Assembly (NCBI GenBank): GCA_963844205.1
Contig: CAWJNK010000014.1
Location: 62,001-126,000 of the forward strand
Reading direction: 5' to 3'
Length of the DNA stretch: 64,000 nt
From: DASSUW01 sp963844205
Lineage (GTDB): Bacteria > Actinomycetota > Thermoleophilia > Solirubrobacterales > Solirubrobacteraceae
Shown here: positions 1 through 10,400 of the stretch, piece after piece
Layout of the letters: each line of letters begins with the position of its first letter
Position numbering within the stretch: the stretch's first letter is position 1
Position numbers and translations under genes: made by a program
The notes under the pieces: model-generated
The model's database searches: none
Told to the model about the DNA's origin: nothing
The model's input: only the letters and a program-made list of their open reading frames with translations

Positions 1-434
1 TCCTCCCAACCCGGCACGGGCACCGGAGCCAGCGACCCGTCGGGACCGGTGAACGACACGCGGGCGCGAACGGATACGTCATCCGCCGCACCGGAAAGCG
101 CGTAGAGCACCCACGCGGGATCCGGCTCCTCATCGCGCAGGATCACCGCGACCACCTCGCTGGAGCCGAGGCCCGGGTGCGCCGCCTCGGCCGAGGGCCG
201 CCGCCCCGGGACGAACGGCACGATCCGGCACTGCACCGGCTCCCCGGCCCGCTCGATCGCGTCGGCCGCCGAACGGAGCACCTCCGCCTTGCGCGCGCTG
301 TGGACGCCGGTGACGTCGAGTGCCAGCGCACCCTGGAGACGATCGAGGAACGCCGCTTCGGAGGCGGTCGTGGACGGCGTCTGCTTGTACGGGACAGCGG
401 TCACCGGCGTGCAGAGCGTCTCCCCGCCGGGCAT
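1..434 (-). CDS. Hypothetical protein, partial (C-terminus outside window)
   Basis: The minus-strand frame is open from an ATG at 434 down to base 1, so only the first 144 or so residues are visible. Third positions are almost all G or C, which supports real coding. The N-terminus reads MPGGETLCTPVTAVPYKQTP. A middle part looks helical (an EAAFLDRLQGAL stretch) and is followed by a beta-rich part (ending VRARVSFTGPDG). I do not recognise the family. No Shine-Dalgarno precedes the ATG, and in-frame GTG codons lie slightly upstream, so the start is uncertain. It is divergent from the cupin gene, with 92 bp between them. Confidence 0.6.
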   Translation of the reverse strand, partial: MPGGETLCTPVTAVPYKQTPSTTASEAAFLDRLQGALALDVTGVHSARKAEVLRSAADAIERAGEPVQCRIVPFVPGRRPSAEAAHPGLGSSEVVAVILRDEEPDPAWVLYALSGAADDVSVRARVSFTGPDGSLAPVPVPGWE

Positions 435-526
435 CGGGCGCCAAGGGGCTGGCACCACCGGGCACCGGCGGTCAGCCGCCAACCTCGGGTACGGTTGGTC
501 GCCACCACCACGCCCGGAGGAGATCG

Positions 527-1072
527 ATGAGCCAGGAGTTCTCGATCGCATCTGAGTTGGTCCCCGCCGACGCCCCGCGCGGCCACATCGTCAAGCGCAA
601 CGGGGGCCGCACCGTCCATTACGCCGGCAACCTCATGCAGTGGAAGCTCGAGCCGAAGCACTCGATGGGCTTCTGCTCCCTCGTCGAGGTCGTCATGCGT
701 CGCGGCGAGGAACCGCCTTTGCACGTGCACGCGTACGAAGACGAGCTGTACTTCGTGCTCGAAGGAGACCTGACGTTCTTCGTCGGTCAGGACGTGTTCG
801 AGGTCTCGCCGGGAGACACGGTGTTCCTGCCGCGCAGGGTTCCGCATGGCTTCTCGGTGTCGAAGGCGTCCGGCGTGGCGCGGCTGCTGCTGATCATCTG
901 GCCTTCGAACACCCTGAGCCAGTACTTCGATGTCATGGGCCGGCCGGGAACCACGGCCGAGCTGCCGCCGCCGGTCAGCGACTTCCCAGTGGCCGAGGCG
1001 ATCGCGGCGCTCGCTCCTCACGGGGTCTCCATTCTCGGCCCGGGACCGAGCGTCGTCGAAGACGCGCGCTGA
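527..1072 (+). CDS. Cupin domain protein (quercetin dioxygenase-like), 181 aa
   Basis: Small single-domain cupin. The first cupin motif is visible at about residues 66-85: PPLHVHAYEDELYFVLEG, with the two His and the Glu that normally bind a metal. The second motif follows (PGDTVFLPRRVPHGF), supplying the fourth His. Length and layout match stand-alone cupins related to quercetin 2,3-dioxygenase, but the substrate cannot be told. The start is the ATG at 527, seven bases after CGGAGGAG (513-520); the frame is open further upstream but lacks coding bias there. A strong hairpin follows at 1111-1140, so the gene is probably transcribed alone. Confidence 0.85.
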   Translation: MSQEFSIASELVPADAPRGHIVKRNGGRTVHYAGNLMQWKLEPKHSMGFCSLVEVVMRRGEEPPLHVHAYEDELYFVLEGDLTFFVGQDVFEVSPGDTVFLPRRVPHGFSVSKASGVARLLLIIWPSNTLSQYFDVMGRPGTTAELPPPVSDFPVAEAIAALAPHGVSILGPGPSVVEDAR

Positions 1073-1110
1073 ACGACCCGGCGCAGCTCGCCGGCGCGCG
1101 TGCGGCCTGA

Positions 1111-1140
1111 CGCGGCCCGCATCGACTGATCCGGGCCGCG
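1111..1140. terminator. Hairpin terminator between cupin and a gene remnant
   Basis: Perfect 9-bp inverted repeat, CGCGGCCCG / CGGGCCGCG, with a 12-nt loop. It lies 39 bp after the cupin stop and 12 bp beyond the stop of the minus-strand remnant at 1152, so it could end transcription from both sides. There is no T-run. Confidence 0.5.
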
Positions 1141-1151
1141 CTGGTGGGCTG

Positions 1152-1257
1152 TCAGCCGGCCTTACGGACGACGAAGTGGACCCCGACGTCGTCGCCGGGC
1201 AGCGTGTAGTTGAACGCCGTGTCGGCGCGGGGCATCGTGTAGTTGGACGCTAGAACG
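1152..1257 (-). pseudogene. C-terminal remnant of an unidentified gene
   Basis: A minus-strand reading frame ends at TGA 1154-1152. Its last ~34 residues read like real protein: VLASNYTMPRADTAF, then NYTLPGDDVGVHFVVRKAG. Nearly every codon in this stretch ends in G or C. Upstream of about 1257 the coding signal disappears and there is no start. I read it as the tail of a gene whose 5' part has been lost. The family is not recognised. It faces the permease gene divergently. Confidence 0.45.
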
Positions 1258-1344
1258 GTGCCAGCCCACGGGACCGGTTCGCATCGTGGACCACCACCAA
1301 TCCGACCCCGTCCCGATACGCTCGCCCCACCGGAGGGAGACCAA

Positions 1345-2784
1345 CTGGACGAGGACGCCTCACGGCTGCTGGAGCTCGGCTACAAGCAGGAGCTCCGCCG
1401 CGACATGCACGGGCTCGAGAACGTCGCGCTCGGCTTCGCGACGATCTCGCCGGTCGTGGGGCTGTACGCGGTCGTGCTCGTCGGGACCGTCGTCGCGGGA
1501 CCCGCGTGGGTTTGGGTGCTTCCGGTGGTGCTCGCCGGGCAATGCACCCTGCTGGCGGTGTACTCGGAGCTCGCGGCGGAGTTCCCGTTGACCGGCGGGC
1601 CGTACCAGTGGACCCGGCGGCTGCTGGGATGGGCCTACGGCTGGTTCACAGGCTGGATGGCCGTCTGTGCCTACGCGGTCGCCAACACGACGATCGCGTA
1701 TCTCGGCGCGCCGTGGGCGCTCACGCTGGCCGGCATCGAGGCGACCTCGTTGTCGATCGTCGTCACCGCGATGGTGCTCGTGCTCGTGTGCGCACTCGTC
1801 GGCGCCGGCGGCATTCGCGTGCTCAAGCGGGTGATCGAGGCGGGCATCGTCGCGGAGGCGGCGGCGGCCGTTGGCATCGGCTTGGCGCTGCTGCTGGTGT
1901 TCCGGGAGCAGGATCTGTCGATCCTCACGGAGACGCTGGGAGCCGAGGCGCGCTCCGGTGAGTCGGTCGGGGCCGCGCTGCTGGCTGCGCTGGCCGTGGG
2001 CGGCTGGGTGTTCGTCGGCTTCGACGCGTGCGTGGCCGGCGCCGAGGAGACGCGGGACGCCGCCCGTCACGTGCCGCGGGCCCTTTGGGTCGCGCTGCTC
2101 TCGGTCGCCGCGCTCGTGATGCTCAACGCGGTGGCGGCGGCGCTCGCCCATCCGGACCCCGCGGCGATCGTGCGCGGCGAGGATCTCGCACCGCTGACCA
2201 CGGCGATCGTCAACTCGTTCGGCTCTTGGTCGGCAAAGCCGTTCGCGGCCCTCGTGCTCGTCGCCTTCCTCAGCTGCGGCATCGCCGCGCAGACGCTCAC
2301 GGCCCGGACGCTGTACTCGATGGCCCGCGACGGCGCGCTCCCGGCGTCGCGCTTCCTCCGGCGCGTGGACCGGCGCGGCTCGCCGCTGGGCGCGATCGTC
2401 GTCACCGCCGCGATCGCCTGCGGCGGACTGCTGCTGGCCCTCGACGCCACGGCGATCGGCACCCTGATCGTGTTCGGTACCGCGGCGCTCTACATGTCCT
2501 TCCTCCTCGTCGCCTTCGCCGCGCTCGTGGCCCGCGTGCGCGGCAGCTGGAAGCCGGGGGGACACGTGCAGCTGGGGCGCGCCGGTCTCGTCTTGAACGC
2601 GCTGGCGGTGACATGGCTCGCGTTCGAGACCGTGAACATCGCCTGGCCGCGGACGTCGATCGCCCCGCCGGACGCGCCCTTCTACCAGGTCTGGGCGGCC
2701 CCGCTGGTCCTGCTCCTCATCACCGCGACGGGGATCGCCTACTACTCGGTCCGAGCGCCCATGGCCGGAGTAGCTCAGACGTAG
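1345..2784 (+). CDS. APC-superfamily amino acid/amine permease
   Basis: Twelve hydrophobic segments and the conserved opening of the amino acid/choline transporter branch of APC permeases: LGFATISPVVGLYAVV in TM1, then EFPLTGGPYQWTRRLLG after TM2. It should be a cytoplasmic-membrane secondary transporter for an amino acid, polyamine or choline-like amine; the substrate is not readable. Start: a TTG at 1243 would add 34 residues, but that stretch has poor third-position bias (aga, cca, cgt). A CTG at 1345 sits five bases after GGAGGGAG (1332-1339), exactly where coding bias begins. CTG starts are rare, so this is a judgement; the next ATG is at 1408. The gene lies between two gene remnants on the opposite strand. 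Confidence 0.85.
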   Translation: MDEDASRLLELGYKQELRRDMHGLENVALGFATISPVVGLYAVVLVGTVVAGPAWVWVLPVVLAGQCTLLAVYSELAAEFPLTGGPYQWTRRLLGWAYGWFTGWMAVCAYAVANTTIAYLGAPWALTLAGIEATSLSIVVTAMVLVLVCALVGAGGIRVLKRVIEAGIVAEAAAAVGIGLALLLVFREQDLSILTETLGAEARSGESVGAALLAALAVGGWVFVGFDACVAGAEETRDAARHVPRALWVALLSVAALVMLNAVAAALAHPDPAAIVRGEDLAPLTTAIVNSFGSWSAKPFAALVLVAFLSCGIAAQTLTARTLYSMARDGALPASRFLRRVDRRGSPLGAIVVTAAIACGGLLLALDATAIGTLIVFGTAALYMSFLLVAFAALVARVRGSWKPGGHVQLGRAGLVLNALAVTWLAFETVNIAWPRTSIAPPDAPFYQVWAAPLVLLLITATGIAYYSVRAPMAGVAQT

Positions 2785-2805
2785 GCGGTCCGGTTCGTCC
2801 AGCGC

Positions 2806-2869
2806 CGGAGGCCGCGAGCTCGTCGGGGAACCGGCCCGAACCCAGCAGCAGGCGGCGCAGCACATTCAT
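2806..2869 (-). pseudogene. N-terminal remnant of a hypothetical protein gene
   Basis: From the ATG at 2869 the minus strand reads MNVLRRLLLGSGRFPDEL with high G/C at third positions, then degenerates (AASGAGRTGPP) and runs into the 3' end of the permease. From memory, an N-terminus of this form opens a small conserved actinobacterial protein of about 150 residues; I could not check this. Only the first ~18 residues survive. It lies just upstream of the diguanylate cyclase stop codon. Confidence 0.35.
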
Positions 2870-2880
2870 CGCACGCACGG

Positions 2881-4467
2881 TCAGACGGCGAGAGTGGGCT
2901 CAGCCGGTCCGGCGGCGGCCGTGACTCGATTGCGCCCGCCGCGCTTGGACTCGTACAGCGCGCCGTCCGCGGCATCGACGAGCGCGCGCGTGTCCACCGC
3001 GTCCTCGGGGAACGTGGCGAGCCCGGCGCTCGCCGTCACATCGGGATCGTCGCCCGACGCCGCGATCTCCAGCCGCAGCCGCTCCGCGACCTCGATCGCG
3101 TCCTCCTTCGACGTCCCGGGCAGGATGACCGCGAACTCCTCGCCGCCGTAGCGGGCCGGTGTGTCGTACTGGCGCGAGGCGCGCGTGATCGCGGCCGCAA
3201 CCCGGCGCAGCACGTCGTCACCGGCGAGGTGCCCGTAGGCGTCGTTGAGCTTCTTGAAGTGGTCCACGTCGAGCATGACGAGGCTCACGTCTTCCCCCTC
3301 GCGCGCCGCGCGCGCGAGCTCGCGTGCCAGCGTCGTCTCGAACGTGCGGCGGTTCGCGATCCCGGTGAGGCCGTCGATGCTCGCCATCTGCTGGACGCGC
3401 TCGAGGAGCCACGCGCCGTGCAGGGCCAGCGCGCCATGCGACGAGAAGCGCTCGAGCATCCCGACGACCCGCCGCTCGACGCGCGAGCCGCTCCGCAGGG
3501 CATGCTCGGCCACGACCGCGCCGATCGCTTGACCGTCGGCGATCATCGGGACGACCGCGAGATTGCGCGCGCGCGGCAGCATCGCGCCGAGCCAGCCGTC
3601 GGCCTGCTCGTCGAGCCGCGAGACCAGCAGGGTGCGCCGCTCCGCCATGGCGACGGCGAGCGCCGACTGCGGTGCAGCCCGATGCGCGCCCGCGTCCGGC
3701 GGCATCGTGGCCCCATGTCCGGCGGCGACCATGAGGCCGTCGCCGTCCTGCGCCACGACCAGCAGCGCGCGGCGGAAGTCGAGAGCATCGACGATGCCTG
3801 CCAACAGCGCCTGCGCGGCCGTCCGCGGGTCCTGCGCCTCCTCGAGCCGGCCCGCGGTCACGGCGAGCGCTTCCATGTCGTACCGGCGCCGGCGCAGCTC
3901 GCGTTCGTTGACGGCGCTGAAGGTCGCGGTGGCGAGGGCCACGAACCAGAACACGGCGCTGTAGGCCAGCAGCTGCGCCATCGGCGACGCGAGGCCGGCG
4001 CCGCGGGCCGCGGGCAACGGCTCGAGGATCTCGGCCTCACGGGCGTAGTAGACGACCAGCAGCAGCAGCGAGTGCCACAGCGCGAGCTTCATGCCCGTGC
4101 GATGGGAGGCCAGGAGCGCCACGGCGATCACGTGGAGAACGGCCAGATAGCGCAGCGGCCCCGCGTCCCCGCCGGCCGCGTACGCGGCGAGGGCCAGGTA
4201 CACGCCGTCGACCATCAGCATGAAGCCGAACAGGGCGAGCCCTCCGCGCCGGGACATGCGCCAGGCGAGATGCGTCGCTCCGGCGAGTACGACGTAGAGC
4301 GCCGTGGCCAGGGCCACGGCCCCGACGGGGATGAGCAGCGACCCCGACGCGAGTCCGGCGACCAGCGCGACGGCGACCACGATGCACAGACGGACGCCCT
4401 GCATGTACCGCAGGCGGTCGGCGATCGGGACGAGCTCACCGGCTCTCGGGTCCAGAGCGGCGCTCAT
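2881..4467 (-). CDS. Membrane-bound diguanylate cyclase (GAF-GGDEF), 528 aa
   Basis: Makes cyclic di-GMP from two GTP. Residues ~20-190 contain about six hydrophobic segments (a membrane sensor), ~200-345 a GAF-like domain, and ~360-520 a GGDEF domain. The active-site loop is GGEEF (RYGGEEFAVILPG), an active variant. The product-inhibition I-site RxxD is present five residues before it (RQYD). The start ATG overlaps the stop of the giant repeat-protein gene as ATGA (4467-4464), and GGAGG lies just upstream inside that gene. Translation should therefore be coupled to the surface protein. It is the last gene of a five-gene operon, so c-di-GMP output may be tied to making the surface protein; that link is inference. 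Confidence 0.93.
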   Translation of the reverse strand: MSAALDPRAGELVPIADRLRYMQGVRLCIVVAVALVAGLASGSLLIPVGAVALATALYVVLAGATHLAWRMSRRGGLALFGFMLMVDGVYLALAAYAAGGDAGPLRYLAVLHVIAVALLASHRTGMKLALWHSLLLLVVYYAREAEILEPLPAARGAGLASPMAQLLAYSAVFWFVALATATFSAVNERELRRRRYDMEALAVTAGRLEEAQDPRTAAQALLAGIVDALDFRRALLVVAQDGDGLMVAAGHGATMPPDAGAHRAAPQSALAVAMAERRTLLVSRLDEQADGWLGAMLPRARNLAVVPMIADGQAIGAVVAEHALRSGSRVERRVVGMLERFSSHGALALHGAWLLERVQQMASIDGLTGIANRRTFETTLARELARAAREGEDVSLVMLDVDHFKKLNDAYGHLAGDDVLRRVAAAITRASRQYDTPARYGGEEFAVILPGTSKEDAIEVAERLRLEIAASGDDPDVTASAGLATFPEDAVDTRALVDAADGALYESKRGGRNRVTAAAGPAEPTLAV

Positions 4468-7400
4468 GAGACCTCCGGGATCGGCGGCGGGCGGAACTCC
4501 AAGTCGGCCTCGGCGTACACCGGGGCGAGCGCGAGCTTTGGATCGTTGCGGTCCATCCGGTTCTGGATCGACAGAAACGCGACAACCATGAAGATCAACG
4601 TGCCTGGGAAGACCGACTTGTCCGGGTGGTCCATGACCACGCCGGCCACGGCCGCCGCGGCCTTGCGTAGGTTGCGAACGATCGGCAGCTTGCCGCGATC
4701 GCGCTCCGGACGGGCGTGACCGGCGTCGTCGTCGGGACTCGTCTCGGCGGTCGTGCGCTCGGGCGGCCGGCCGACATCGGCCCGCCGCCGGAGCGCCGCC
4801 GCGGACTGCGGTGACGGCGAGCGGCTGTCGCCGTCCCTGTGCCCGTCTTTACCGCGGACGGCGGGCAGGCTGGCGACCGGGGCGGCGGCGGTGCCCGGCC
4901 CTGTCTCTGCCCCCGGGCCCGCGCCTGTCCCGCCACCGGGCGCCCCGCCCCCGCCGGACGGCGGTGCCAGCCGGTAGGACTCGGACTGGACGGCTCCGAC
5001 GTTGCCGGCCGCATCGACGGCCCGGACCGAGAACGTGTACTCGCCGGCGCTGCGGCCGCCGAGGTCGTATGCCTGCGGGCTCGTGCAGGGTGTCCAGCCG
5101 AACACGCTTGTGCCCTCGTGCTGGAGACGGCACTCGTAGTCGAGCCCGTCCCGCTCGACGAATGTCCACGACGGCGCCGCGTCGGTGCCCGAGGGGTCCG
5201 GCCGGCCGACGACCGCCGGCGCTGCCGGTGCCTGCGTGAGCAGCTCGTACGCAGAGCGCCTCGCCGCGCCCACGTTGCCGGCGGCATCGGTCGCGCGGAC
5301 GGCGACTGCATAGCGGCCGTCGGCGCGCCCAGACAGGTCCGCGCGGAACGGGCTGGCACACGACGCCCACGCCGCGATCACCTCGCGGTCTTCACCCTCG
5401 ACGCGGCACTCGTACCGGGCGCCCGGCTCGCCGGAGAACTTCCAGGTCGGCGTGCGGTCGCGCCCAGGAGAATCTGGGAGGCCGTCGAAGCGCGGTGCCT
5501 CGGGCGCCGCGGTGTCGAGTACGTAGTCGACGGCGCCGGCCGGCCCCGTGTTGCCGGCGCGATCGGTCGCGCGGGCGGCGGCGGTGTACCCGCCGTCCGG
5601 TGCCGCTGCCAGGTCGAACCCGAACGTCGGCGAGCAACTCGCCCACGCTTGGACGGCGGTGTCCTGACGATCGAGGCGGCACTCGAGCGTGGCCCCAGGC
5701 TCGGCCGAGACCGTCCAGGTCGGCCACCGGAGGCTGGCGACCGGCCCCGGTCCAGAGTCGAAGACCGGGGTCGCCGGAGGCGTGGTGTCGAGCTCGTAGG
5801 TGCTGGCGGCCGCGGGCCCGGGTTCGCCGCCCGCGTCGACCGCGCGAACGGAGAAGCCGTAGGTGCCGTCGGGCCCGGCGGCGAGATCGGCGCGGTACGG
5901 GCTCGTGCACGGCCCCCAGTCGGCCACGGCGGTCGCGCTCAGCGTGATCAGGCACTCGAAGGTCGCACCGGCGTCGCCGGTGAACGCCCACGCCGGCGAG
6001 CGGTCGTGCCCGAGCGCACCGGGTGTGCTGGTGATCGCGGGAGTGCCGGGCTCGGGCGTGTCCAGCTCGTAGTCGGACGTCCGCTCGGGCCCGACGTTGC
6101 CGACGGCATCCGTGGCGCGCACCGAGAACGTGTAGATGCCGTCAGGACGTCCTGCCAAGTCGTACGCGCGCGGGCTCGTGCAGACCGCCCAGTCGGAGAC
6201 GACGCCCGCACCGCGGGTGAGCCGGCAGCTGAAGCTGGCGCCGGCCTCGCCGGAGAAGCCCCACTCCGGCGCCAGGCCCGCGCCCTGGGGACCGGGGCCG
6301 GAGTCGATGGTCGGAGCCGCGGGGCCGATGCGGTCGAGCCGGTAGTCGCCGCTGGAGGGCGGACTCGCGTTGCCGGCGCCGTCGCGCGCGCGCACCGAGA
6401 ACGTGTACAGCGCGTCCGGCTCGGCGGTCAGGTCGGGCGAATGCGGGCTCGAGCACGCGCTCCAGTCCGATACCACGGTGCCGCCCCGCTCGACGCGGCA
6501 TTCGAACGTCTCGCCGGCGGCGCCCGAGAAGGCCCACGAGGGGTGCGGGTCCCGCCCCGCAGGGGGCGGCGAGCCGTCGATGGCGGGAGCGGCGGGGACG
6601 AGGCGATCGAGCCGGTACGCCGCACCGGCGGAAGCGCTGACATTGCCGGCCGCGTCGAGCGCGCGGGCCTCGAACGTGTAGTCCCCGTCTGGCTCGGACT
6701 CCAGATCGACCGTGTGCGGCGTCGTGCAGGAGACCCAGTCCTCGACGACGGTGGCTCCGCGCCGCGTGCGGCACTCCAGCGCCGTTCCCGGCTCGCCGGC
6801 GATCGACCAGGTGGGCGTGTCGTCCGCGCCGAGTGGGCCGGGGCCGGCGGAGATGGTCGGCGGTGCCGGCGGCGCGGTGTCGAGGTCGTAGGCGGCGTCG
6901 GCGGGCGGTCCCGTGTTGCCCGCCGCGTCGGTCGCCCGCACGCGGAACGTGTACGTGCCGTCGGGCTCCGCGGCGAGGTCGTACCCGATCGGGCCCGAGC
7001 ACGACGCCCAGCCGGCGATGACGTCCACCCCACGCTCGAGCCGGCACTCGAAGCCGGCGCCCGGCTCGCCCGAGAACGACCACTCCGGTGTCGCATCACG
7101 CCCGGGGGAGGCGGGCTGGGCGTCGATCGACGGCGGGGCGGGCGCGGTGCGGTCGAGGTCGTACGCGTCGCCAGCCGCTGCGCTCGCGTTTCCGGCGGCG
7201 TCGATCGCGCGCACCGAGAAGGCGTACGTCGCGTCGGGCTCCGCAGCGAGGTCGTAGGTGCGCGCGAGAGCACACGACGACCAGTCCGACACGACGGTCG
7301 GGCCGCGCGCGAGCCGGCACTCGAGGATCACACCGGTCTCGCCCGAGAACGACCACGACGGAGTGTCGTCGGTCGTGGTCGCGGGCGGTGCGCCGGTCAT

Positions 7401-10400
7401 GGTCGGGCTCGCCGGAGCCACGGTGTCGAGCTCGTAGTCCGAGGTGGCTGGCGCGCCGCGGTTCCCCGCCTCGTCGATCGCCCGCACGGACAGGGTGTAG
7501 GTACCGTCCGGCTCAGCCCCCAGATCGAACACCGACCCGGACACGCATGCGCTCCAGTCCAACACGAGCGTCGCTCCGCGGTCGATCCGGCACTCGAAGG
7601 TCGCCCCGGGCTCGCCGGAGAACGACCACGACGGCGCGGGGTCGGGACTCGGGGACACCGGAGCGGCGTCGATCGTGGGCGCGGCCGGACCGCTGCGATC
7701 CAGGACGTAGGTCGACTGGCTCGCCAGCGAGCGGTTACTCGCCCCGTCGACCGCGCGCACCGAGAGCGTGTAGGCGCCGTCAGGCTCGGCGCCGAGGTCG
7801 TACGACCACGGCGACGCACATGCCGCCCAGTCCGCCACGAGATCCGTGCCGCGCTCGACGCGACATTCGAACGTGGCGCCGGGCTCCTCATCGGAGAACG
7901 ACCACGACGGCGTCTCGTCCCGGCCCGGCGACGCGGGGGCCGAGTCGATGCTGGGCGCCGCGGGGCCCATCCGGTCCAGGGTGTAGATCGACGACTGCGC
8001 CGGGCTGGTGTTGCCCGCGGCGTCGGTGGCGCGCACGAGGAACGTGTACACGCCCTCGAGCTCCGTCCTGAGGTCGTAGGCCTTGGGAGTGGCGCACGCC
8101 GTCCAGTCCTCGACCGCCGCGCCGCCTCGCTCCAGGCGGCACTCGAAGGTTGCCCCGCCCTCGCCGGAGAACGACCACGAGGGGGCGTCGTCGGGACCCG
8201 AGGCCGGCGGTGCCGCCATGATCGACGGAGCGGCCGGCTCTGCGGTGTCGAGCGTGTAGTCGGAGCTGCTTTGCGCGCCGATGTTCCCGGCAGCATCGCG
8301 CGCGCGGACGGCGAAGGTGTAGGCCCCGTCGGGCTCGCTCGAGAGGTCGTACGTCTCTCCGGACGCGCACGCACTCCAGCCCGAGACGACCGTCGCTCCG
8401 CGGTCGAGCCGGCACTCGAAGCTCGCGCCGGCCTCGCCGGAGAAGGACCACGACGGCGCCGAGCCGTTGCCCGGCGACGCGGGCGCGGCCGTGATCGACG
8501 GCGCCGCCGGGGCCGCGCGGTCGAGGACGTAGGTCGACGGTGTCGCCGTCGAGCGGTTGCCCGCCGCGTCGACGGCACGGACCGAGAGCGTGTAGGTGCC
8601 GTCCGGGCGCGCCGAGAGGTCGAACGACCACGGCGACGTACAGGCCGCCCAGTCGGCGACGGCCGCGCCGTCACGCTCGACGCGGCACTCGAAACCGGCG
8701 CCGGCGTCGCCCGAGAACGACCACGACGGCAGCGGGTCGGCGCCGGGCGAGCCCGGCGACGCGGCTATCGTCGGCGGCGATGGCGCCGTGCGGTCGAGGT
8801 CGTACGTCGAGGCCGACGCCGCGCCGGTGTTGCCGGCGGCGTCCGTGGCGCGCACCGAGAACGTGTAGCTGCCGTCCGGTTCGGCGGCGAGGTCGTACGC
8901 GCGGGTCCCCGAGCAGGTCGCCCAGTCCGACACGGTTGTCCCGCCATGCGCCAGTCGGCACTCGACGGTCGCCCCGGACTCGCCGGAGAACGACCACGAC
9001 GCCAGCGCGCTGCTCCCCGGCGAGACGGGTGCGGCCGCGATCGTCGGCGCGGCCGGCGGTGAGCGATCGAGCACGTAACTGGACGTCGCGGAACTCCCGG
9101 TGTTGCCCGCGCCGTCCGTGGCTCGCACCGAGAACATGTACGTGCCGTCAGGCTCGGCGCTGAGGTCGTAGCTCCGCGATCCCGCGCAGGCCGACCAGGC
9201 GGACACGGCGCTACCCCCGCGGTCGAGCCGGCACTCGAAGCTGGCGCCGACCTCGCCGGAGAACGACCACGACGGCGCCGCGACGTTGCCCGGCGATGCC
9301 GGCGACGCGATGATCGTCGGCGCGCCGGCGGCGGAACGGTCGAGCACGTATGTCGACGTGACGGTGGCGCCCGTGTTGCCGGCGGCATCTATGGCGCGGA
9401 CCGAGACCGTGTAGGTGCCGTCGGTCTCGCCCGAGAGGTCATATGCCCTCGGCGCGGCGCACGTCGACCAGCCGGACACGGTGATGCCGCCGTGGTCGAG
9501 GCGGCACTCGAAGCCGGCACCCGTCTCGCCGGAGAACGACCACGACGGCGCGGAGCTGTTGCCCGGCGACGCGGGCGAGGCCGTGATCGACGGCGCCGCA
9601 GGGGCCGTGCGGTCGAGCTGATAGGTCGAGGTGGCAGCGGGGCCGATATTGCCGGCCGAGTCGACGGCGCGGACCGAGAACGTGTACGTGCCGTCGGCCT
9701 CGCCCGACAGGTCGTACGTCTTCGGTGCCGCGCACGTCGACCAGCCCGACACTGTGGTGCCGCCGAGGTCGAGCCGGCACTGGAAGCCGGCGCCCGGCTC
9801 GCCCGAGAACGACCACGAGGCCGCCGCGGCGTTGCCCGGCGACGCGGGCGCGGTCGAGATCGACGGCGCCGCCGGCGTCGTCGAGTCTTCCACGTACGTG
9901 ATCGACGAGGTCGAGCACGTCGACACGTTGCCGGCGGTGTCGGTCGCGGTGGCGTAGAACGTGGTGGTGGTGTCGCTCGCGACGGTCACGGTGAGCCCCG
10001 GTGAAGCGAGCGCGGTGGCGGTGCCCGTCGCCACGACGGCCCCCGTACATGTAGACGTCGAGTAGAGCTTGACGGTTGTTCCAGCGGCGGCCGTGCCCCG
10101 AACGGCCGTGGTGTTGGCATTGGACGGCGACGCCGGCGCCATCGCGGTGAGGGTGGGAGCGTCCGGGCTCCCGAAGCCCTCGACGCGCCGGATGACGGAA
10201 TTGGCCATGTCGGCGATCTCGTAGTGGCCCGCGGGGTTCACCTCGACGCCGTAGGGCTCGTCGAGCCGCGCCGAGAGGGCGGTGCCGCCGTCACCTGCAT
10301 ACCCGGGGCTTTGACCGATTCCCGCGATGCGGGTGATCACGCCGACCGGTGTCACCTTGCGGATGACGTGGTTGGCGTGGTCGGCGATGAGGAGGTTCCC

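Noticed and set aside
4839..9062. A 1407-codon plus-strand open frame antisense to the giant repeat gene
   Set aside because: Long antisense frames are expected in 72% G+C repeat DNA; its third positions are not G/C-biased and the minus-strand product has clear domains and a signal peptide.
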